DNA of 64,000 nt, from positions 124,001 to 188,000 of the forward strand of contig NZ_JACHJU010000005.1 in assembly GCF_014203795.1 (NCBI RefSeq). The letters run 5' to 3'. Origin of the DNA: Streptosporangium album. GTDB lineage: Bacteria; Actinomycetota; Actinomycetes; Streptosporangiales; Streptosporangiaceae. The position numbers and the translations under genes were made by a program. A model generated the notes under the pieces. It had not been told where the DNA came from, made no database searches, and saw only the letters and a program-made list of their open reading frames with translations. Below are positions 59,238 to 64,000 of this stretch, piece by piece (position 1 is the stretch's first letter; each line of letters begins with the position of its first letter).

Positions 59238-59600
59238 TCATCGACGATTCGCACGCCGCCCGCGAACACGCGTCTTGCCGAATCCGGGTTCGCTATGCGC
59301 CTGCGGTGGCCGGCAGCCGCGGATCGCGGCGGTGATGGCGGGCCAGAGCGGGCGGGGCAGGTCGTGGCCCATGCCGGGGAAGGTGATCAGCTTGGCGCTT
59401 GGGATGGCGGTGGCGCGGCCGCCGTCGGCGGTGACGAGGGGGTTGTGCCGTCCGTACAGGACGAGCGTGGGCACCACCACCGTGGCCAGGGCGTGCGGGG
59501 GTCGCGGAAGGCGAGGATGGCCGCGTTGTGGCGGCGCTCCGGCCGGATCCAGGCCACCGCACTGGTGGATCAGGCGGGCGAGCTCGCCGTGCCACGCCTG
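59238..59600 (-). pseudogene. Alpha/beta hydrolase C-terminal fragment
   Basis: The frame VVPTLVLYGRHNPLVTADGGRATAIPSAKLITFPGMGHDLPRPLWPAITAAI is the end of an alpha/beta hydrolase, with the acid (in GRHNPLV) and the catalytic His (in GMGHDLP). Upstream, in a shifted frame, HGELARLIHQCGG is readable. The nucleophile elbow and everything before it are missing, replaced by the groEL terminator region. Confidence 0.7.
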
Positions 59601-59609
59601 GTCCAGGTC

Positions 59610-59643
59610 GGGTAGGACCGTGCAGTACTGCGCGGTCCTACCC
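59610..59643 (-). terminator. groEL terminator hairpin
   Basis: An 11-bp perfect stem (GGGTAGGACCG at 59610-59620 with its complement at 59633-59643) whose loop is itself nearly self-complementary (GCAGTACTGC). It starts 35 bases past the groEL stop. A second hairpin, CCCGGGG...CCCCTGGG, follows at about 59647-59670. Confidence 0.8.
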
Positions 59644-59677
59644 GAACCCGGGGTGCGAATCCCCTGGGCGACCCGGA

Positions 59678-61300
<1,623 letters not shown>

Positions 61301-61356
61301 TGCTGCTCCTGCTCTTGATGGGGGCTCTCCGGGACGGCGCCCGCGACGGACGGTCT

Positions 61357-61381
61357 GCCGGCAGGTGGCCAACCTGCCGGC
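61357..61381 (-). promoter_or_regulatory. Hairpin in the groEL leader
   Basis: A perfect 10-bp stem (GCCGGCAGGT with its complement) and a 5-base loop, between the CIRCE operator and the start codon. It may affect mRNA stability or translation. The role is inferred. Confidence 0.5.
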
Positions 61382-61412
61382 GGACCTCGCCGTCCCGGCA
61401 TACGCCTTGTGG

Positions 61413-61439
61413 TTGGCACTCTCCAGGCGTGAGTGCCAG
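61413..61439. promoter_or_regulatory. CIRCE operator of groEL
   Basis: TTGGCACTC, nine bases, GAGTGCCAG: this matches the CIRCE consensus TTAGCACTC-N9-GAGTGCTAA with exact spacing and a fully conserved GCACTC/GAGTGC core. The HrcA repressor is the known binding protein. Confidence 0.92.
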
Positions 61440-61466
61440 GCGTCCCGTCGCACTCTACCCACAACT

Positions 61467-61497
61467 TGCGTGGAACGCACGTAGTGCGCGTCACGCA
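61467..61497. promoter_or_regulatory. Palindrome upstream of TetR gene
   Basis: TGCGTG...CACGCA arms (61467-61472 and 61492-61497) enclose CGCAC-GTA-GTGCG, making a 31-bp near-palindrome with 11 of 14 arm positions paired. It ends 20 bp before the TetR start and is probably its autoregulatory operator. Confidence 0.65.
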
Positions 61498-61517
61498 GCA
61501 TCGGGTAGGGTTGATCC

Positions 61518-62132
61518 ATGAACGACGACGCCATGGACCTCCGGTCACGCAACAGGCAGGCCACTCGGGAGGCGATCAGCCACGCCGCGCTGAGCCTGGC
61601 CATCGAGCAGGGCCCCAACGGGCTGGCCCTTGTCCGCGTCCATGACATCGCCACGGCCGCGGGTGTCTCACCCCGCACCTACAACAACTACTTCTCCAGC
61701 AGGGAGGAGGCGATCTGCTCCTTCCAAGCCGACCAGTCCAGGCGTGCGGGACGGGCGCTGCGCTCCCGGCCCGCCGACGAGCCACTCGACCAGGCCATCA
61801 TCACGGCCGTGATCGAGCTCTACACCAACCCCGAGCCCGACAAGGCCGGCCTGCGCATGATCATGTCGACGCCCGCGCTGGAGGGCGAGGCGCTGAAGGC
61901 GTTCACCATGGCGGAGGGCCCGCTCGCCGAGGCGATCGCGGCGCGCACCGGCACCGACCCCGGACGCGATCTGTTCCCTCCCGTCACGGCCGCCGCGGTC
62001 GCCGGCGCCATCCGCGTGGCGGGGCGGCACTGGCTCGAGCCCGGCAACACCGAATCCTTCGCCACCACCCTGCGCCGCGCCCTGTCTTTCGTCTTCCCCG
62101 CCGCGCCGCCCGAAGGCCCGCAGGATCGGTGA
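61518..62132 (+). CDS. TetR-family transcriptional regulator
   Basis: A 204-residue regulator of the TetR/AcrR type. The HTH is at residues ~30-65 (LVRVHDIATAAGVSPRTYNNYFSSREEAICSFQAD) and the ligand domain is of the MftR-like TetR_C type (PLDQAIITAVIELYTNPEPDKAGLRMIMSTPALEGEALK). ATG 61518 is the first credible start. It is divergent from groEL, but the long GC-rich palindrome beside its own start suggests autoregulation rather than control of groEL. No exporter or enzyme target lies next to it. Confidence 0.9.
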   Translation: MNDDAMDLRSRNRQATREAISHAALSLAIEQGPNGLALVRVHDIATAAGVSPRTYNNYFSSREEAICSFQADQSRRAGRALRSRPADEPLDQAIITAVIELYTNPEPDKAGLRMIMSTPALEGEALKAFTMAEGPLAEAIAARTGTDPGRDLFPPVTAAAVAGAIRVAGRHWLEPGNTESFATTLRRALSFVFPAAPPEGPQDR

Positions 62133-62154
62133 CCAGCACGCACAGGCCCGGCGT

Positions 62155-62510
62155 TTGAGATATCGCCGATTCGGACAGGGCCCCGAAGGGGCGCCGGCGC
62201 CATGATGGGGCGTCGGCGGCGCGGCGTTGCCGCATGCTGCGGGTCAGGTCGGTGACCCGGTCGGCCAAGACGGCGGCCTGACGGGGCCGGTGGCGTTGCT
62301 CGTGCATCGCGCTGATGGCCTTGACCAGCAGCACCACGGCGACGGCCAGCGGGATCCAGTTGGTGGTGGCCGGGGCCCGCCGGCTGACGTGGGCGATCGC
62401 GGTGAAGTCACCACCGCGGTCCATCGTGCCGTTGCGGGTGGGGCGGATTTGGCCGGGGGCCTGGGCCGGCCAGGCCAGCGCGTCACCAGGTATATGCGAG
62501 ACGACATGAC
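62155..62510 (-). pseudogene. Possible relaxase- or mobilisation-protein-like fragment
   Basis: The frame TAIAHVSRRAPATTNWIPLAVAVVLLVKAISAMHEQRHRPRQAAVLADRVTDLTRSMRQRRAAD has one membrane helix and an arginine-rich tail. It vaguely resembles the C-terminal part of actinomycete plasmid relaxases. The identification is weak, and no start is visible. Confidence 0.25.
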
Positions 62511-62688
62511 AGCGACATGACAGGGAACGTGTTCTCTTCGGGCGACGTCAGGCTTGGTGATGACGCCGGTCGGCCCGCTGGCTAGATCTCCGATGTGACA
62601 GGGAAGCGCCCGTTCCCTGTCACGTCCACCGCGCTTGATCACATCTCTGACCTGGTCGTACGGGGCTCGCGTGTACCTGGTGACACGC
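62479..62688. repeat. Nested inverted and direct repeats
   Basis: The outer arms at 62481-62500 and 62666-62684 are inverted copies around TCACCAGGTA-x-A-x-GCGAG (16 of 18 matching). GACATGACAG occurs twice in tandem, at 62503-62512 and 62514-62523. A perfect hairpin with an 11-bp stem (GTGACAGGGAA, 62595-62623) repeats the TGACAGGGAA unit, which also ends the tandem repeat. The density of symmetry suggests a recombination site, transfer origin or operator array, but no protein partner is visible. Confidence 0.6.
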
Positions 62689-62689
62689 T

Positions 62690-62893
62690 CCTCAACGACA
62701 GACCGATTCGTCGCGGTCCGGGCCGCTCCTCGAGGATCGACGAAACCTGACCCGTCCTTTCGTCGTGCAGGCCTCGCCGCCGCGGTGCACGACGAATCCC
62801 CGCGCTCTACGTGGCGGGCTCGAAGTCCTTGCCGCAGGCTCCGCAGGAGATCGATCCGCGCTCCCACGGAGTGAGCCGGCCCTTGAGGAATGC
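62690..62893. other. Stretch with no recognisable gene
   Basis: On the minus strand a frame ends with RGSISCGACGKDFEPAT, which looks like the start of a zinc ribbon but has no context. Nothing else was recognised between the repeat block and the permease gene. Confidence 0.3.
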
Positions 62894-63727
62894 TCAGGTG
62901 GGGGAGGTGAGCAGGATGATCCCGAGAGTCACGGTCACCGCGGCCGTGACTCGGCGCCATCCGAAGCGTTCGGAGAAGAAGACGGCGCCGATGATTGCGC
63001 CCCACACGACACTGGTTTCGCGCAGGGCGGCGACCTGGGCCAGAGGGCTACGGGTCTGGGCCCACACCACGATGGCGTAGGCGAGCAGGGACACGATGCC
63101 GCCCGCCGCCGGCATCTGCCAGCCGGTGCGCAGCGCGGGGGCGACGGCGCGGCCGCGCACGGCCAGGGCCATGAGGGCGACCACGGATCCCTCCAGGAGG
63201 AACAGCCAGGCGATGTAGGGCAGAGGATGGGAGGTGCGTCGCACGCCGAGCCCGTCCACGACGGTGTAGGCCGCGATCGACAGGCCGGTCAGCAGCGCGG
63301 CGGTGACGGCCGGGCCGGTGACGGCGGTGCGGTGCCGGGCGACGGCGAGTGCGACCAGCCCGCCGCACACCACGACCAGGCCAGCGAGCTGGAGCGGGCT
63401 CAGCCGCTCGCCCAGGACGGCGCCGGCGACGGCGACCAGGAGCGGCGCGCTGCCCCGCGCCAGCGGATAGACCTGGCCGAAGTCGCCGAGGTCATAGGAG
63501 CGGATCAGTAGTGCGGTGTAGGCGACGTGCAGGACCACCGAGGTGAGCAGGAACGGCCAGGCCGGCCCCGCCGGCGGCCCGGCGGCCACCGCGACCGGCA
63601 GGGACACCAGCGCGGAGGCGGCGCCCATCACCACGAACGCGGCGTACCGGTCAGGGACGGCTTTGGCCAGGGCGTTCCAGACAGCGTGCAGAAGCCCGGC
63701 GAACAGGATGGCAAGTGCGGTGACCAT
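62894..63727 (-). CDS. DMT-superfamily (EamA) permease
   Basis: A 277-residue membrane protein with ten predicted helices in two EamA repeats: ATALAILFAGLLHAVWNALAKAVPDRYAAFVVMGAASALVSLPVAVA begins the first, and GLSIAAYTVVDGLGVRR begins the second. The conserved end-of-repeat pattern LGERLSPLQLAGLVVVCGGLVAL appears in repeat 1 and FFSERFGWRRVTAAVTVTLGIILL in repeat 2. Such permeases export amino acids or metabolites. ATG 63727 follows GGTGGGGTGAG; an upstream frame to 63784 overlaps the divergent regulator's promoter. Confidence 0.9.
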   Translation of the reverse strand: MVTALAILFAGLLHAVWNALAKAVPDRYAAFVVMGAASALVSLPVAVAAGPPAGPAWPFLLTSVVLHVAYTALLIRSYDLGDFGQVYPLARGSAPLLVAVAGAVLGERLSPLQLAGLVVVCGGLVALAVARHRTAVTGPAVTAALLTGLSIAAYTVVDGLGVRRTSHPLPYIAWLFLLEGSVVALMALAVRGRAVAPALRTGWQMPAAGGIVSLLAYAIVVWAQTRSPLAQVAALRETSVVWGAIIGAVFFSERFGWRRVTAAVTVTLGIILLTSPT

Positions 63728-63783
63728 GGTGCTCACCCCACCGCCGGTCCGGCTGGGCCGACAGTGATTTAGCCTGGGCCTCA

Positions 63784-64000
63784 ATGCACGAGCTGATCCT
63801 GGACGTCGGCGACCTCGCCGAGACCCGCTTCGCCCTCTCCCCGCTGCTGGAGACGGTGCTCAGCCTGCGCATCTGGCACCAGCCCGGCTATTATGTCCGG
63901 CAACGTCCCTGGCTGGCGGTGGCCGCGCGCGGTCTCGGCGACCTCGACATCGCCTTGCTGCTGGCCCTGGTCGGCCCCCGCCGGCTCGTCCCGGACTTCC
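63784..64000 (+). CDS. ArsR-type regulator with DUF5937 N-terminus, cut by the window end
   Basis: The first 72 residues from ATG 63784 read MHELILDVGDLAETRFALSPLLETVLSLRIW, then RQRPWLAVAARGLGDLDIALLLALVGPRRLVPDF. This matches the N-terminal part of actinobacterial ArsR-like regulators (V-x-D-L-A-x-T-R-F-A-x-S-P-x-x-E), whose winged helix lies further downstream, outside the window. It is divergent from the DMT permease. Confidence 0.85.
   Translation, partial: MHELILDVGDLAETRFALSPLLETVLSLRIWHQPGYYVRQRPWLAVAARGLGDLDIALLLALVGPRRLVPDF

Noticed and set aside
61301..61678. N-terminal extension of groEL to 666 residues
   Set aside because: The extra 126 residues run through the CIRCE operator and leader hairpin. 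GroEL normally begins at MASKMIAFDE-type sequence, and ATG 61300 has an AGGAG site.

Overview
The window is very GC-rich, uses GTG starts often, and carries typical actinomycete families (AfsR/SARP-type regulator, CGNR zinc finger, SigJ-like C-terminus, MmyB-type HTH protein, DUF5937-type ArsR protein, secreted alpha-lytic-type protease with a ricin lectin domain). It most likely comes from a large actinomycete chromosome, plausibly Streptosporangiales, though the sequence alone does not fix the genus. All assignments were made by reading translations by eye; no database search was run.

The main character of the region is decay. Intact genes are separated by a large number of broken ones: transposase pieces of the Tn3, IS630, IS5, IS701 and IS982 types, two integrase fragments, a resolvase stub, and N- or C-terminal stumps of ordinary genes (trpD, selD, several MFS, aldo/keto reductase, zinc alcohol dehydrogenase, M20 peptidase, SoxR, SigJ, CatB-type acetyltransferase and others). 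This looks like an accessory or chromosome-arm region where repeated transposition and deletion have removed pieces of genes, often leaving a regulator intact beside a truncated target.

Layout. 0-2.9 kb: MarR regulator divergent from an SDR oxidoreductase across two copies of one palindrome, then an AlkZ-type protein. 2.9-7.2 kb: mobile-element debris, including an apparently complete IS630 element. 7.8-10.9 kb: a four-gene cluster (EF-hand protein, isocitrate/isopropylmalate dehydrogenase homologue, isochorismatase-like hydrolase, SAM methyltransferase) that looks like a small biosynthetic unit. 11.4-19.3 kb: SDR, broken Abi-like gene with TetR regulator, truncated two-component system, PAF-acetylhydrolase-like lipase, TetR. 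19.4-24.2 kb: truncated SDR running in frame into an AfsR-like regulator, followed by an FAD monooxygenase. 24.4-27.4 kb: WYL regulator, pterin dehydratase/VOC fusion, frameshifted AraC regulator. 28.0-32.1 kb: two divergent secreted proteins, each preceded by a GAGAGCGCTCTC palindrome. 32.2-47.0 kb: mostly fragments around an SDR-hydrolase fusion, CGNR and GNAT proteins, a secreted Ig-like protein, a TetR/MFS pair and an Rrf2/NmrA pair. 47.0-50.1 kb: a 1012-residue BRCT/beta-propeller/helical-repeat protein. 51.7-54.9 kb: a six-gene operon with MauE-, MauD- and methylamine-dehydrogenase-light-chain-like products. 55.3-59.6 kb: IS630 and Tn3 debris, an aminoglycoside-phosphotransferase-like gene, two small secreted paralogues and a selD remnant. 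59.7-64.0 kb: groEL with a CIRCE operator, a TetR regulator, a repeat-rich gap, a DMT-family permease and the start of an ArsR-type regulator.

The most interesting part is the 51.7-54.9 kb operon. It combines a Tat-exported, 12-cysteine MauA-like protein with MauD/MauE-type maturation proteins but shows no MauB or MauG. Its membrane-protein gene contains a single in-frame TGA at codon 21, followed by a hairpin with bacterial-SECIS-like geometry. A decayed selD fragment lies 4 kb away. Selenocysteine decoding, a plain nonsense mutation and re-initiation are all possible.
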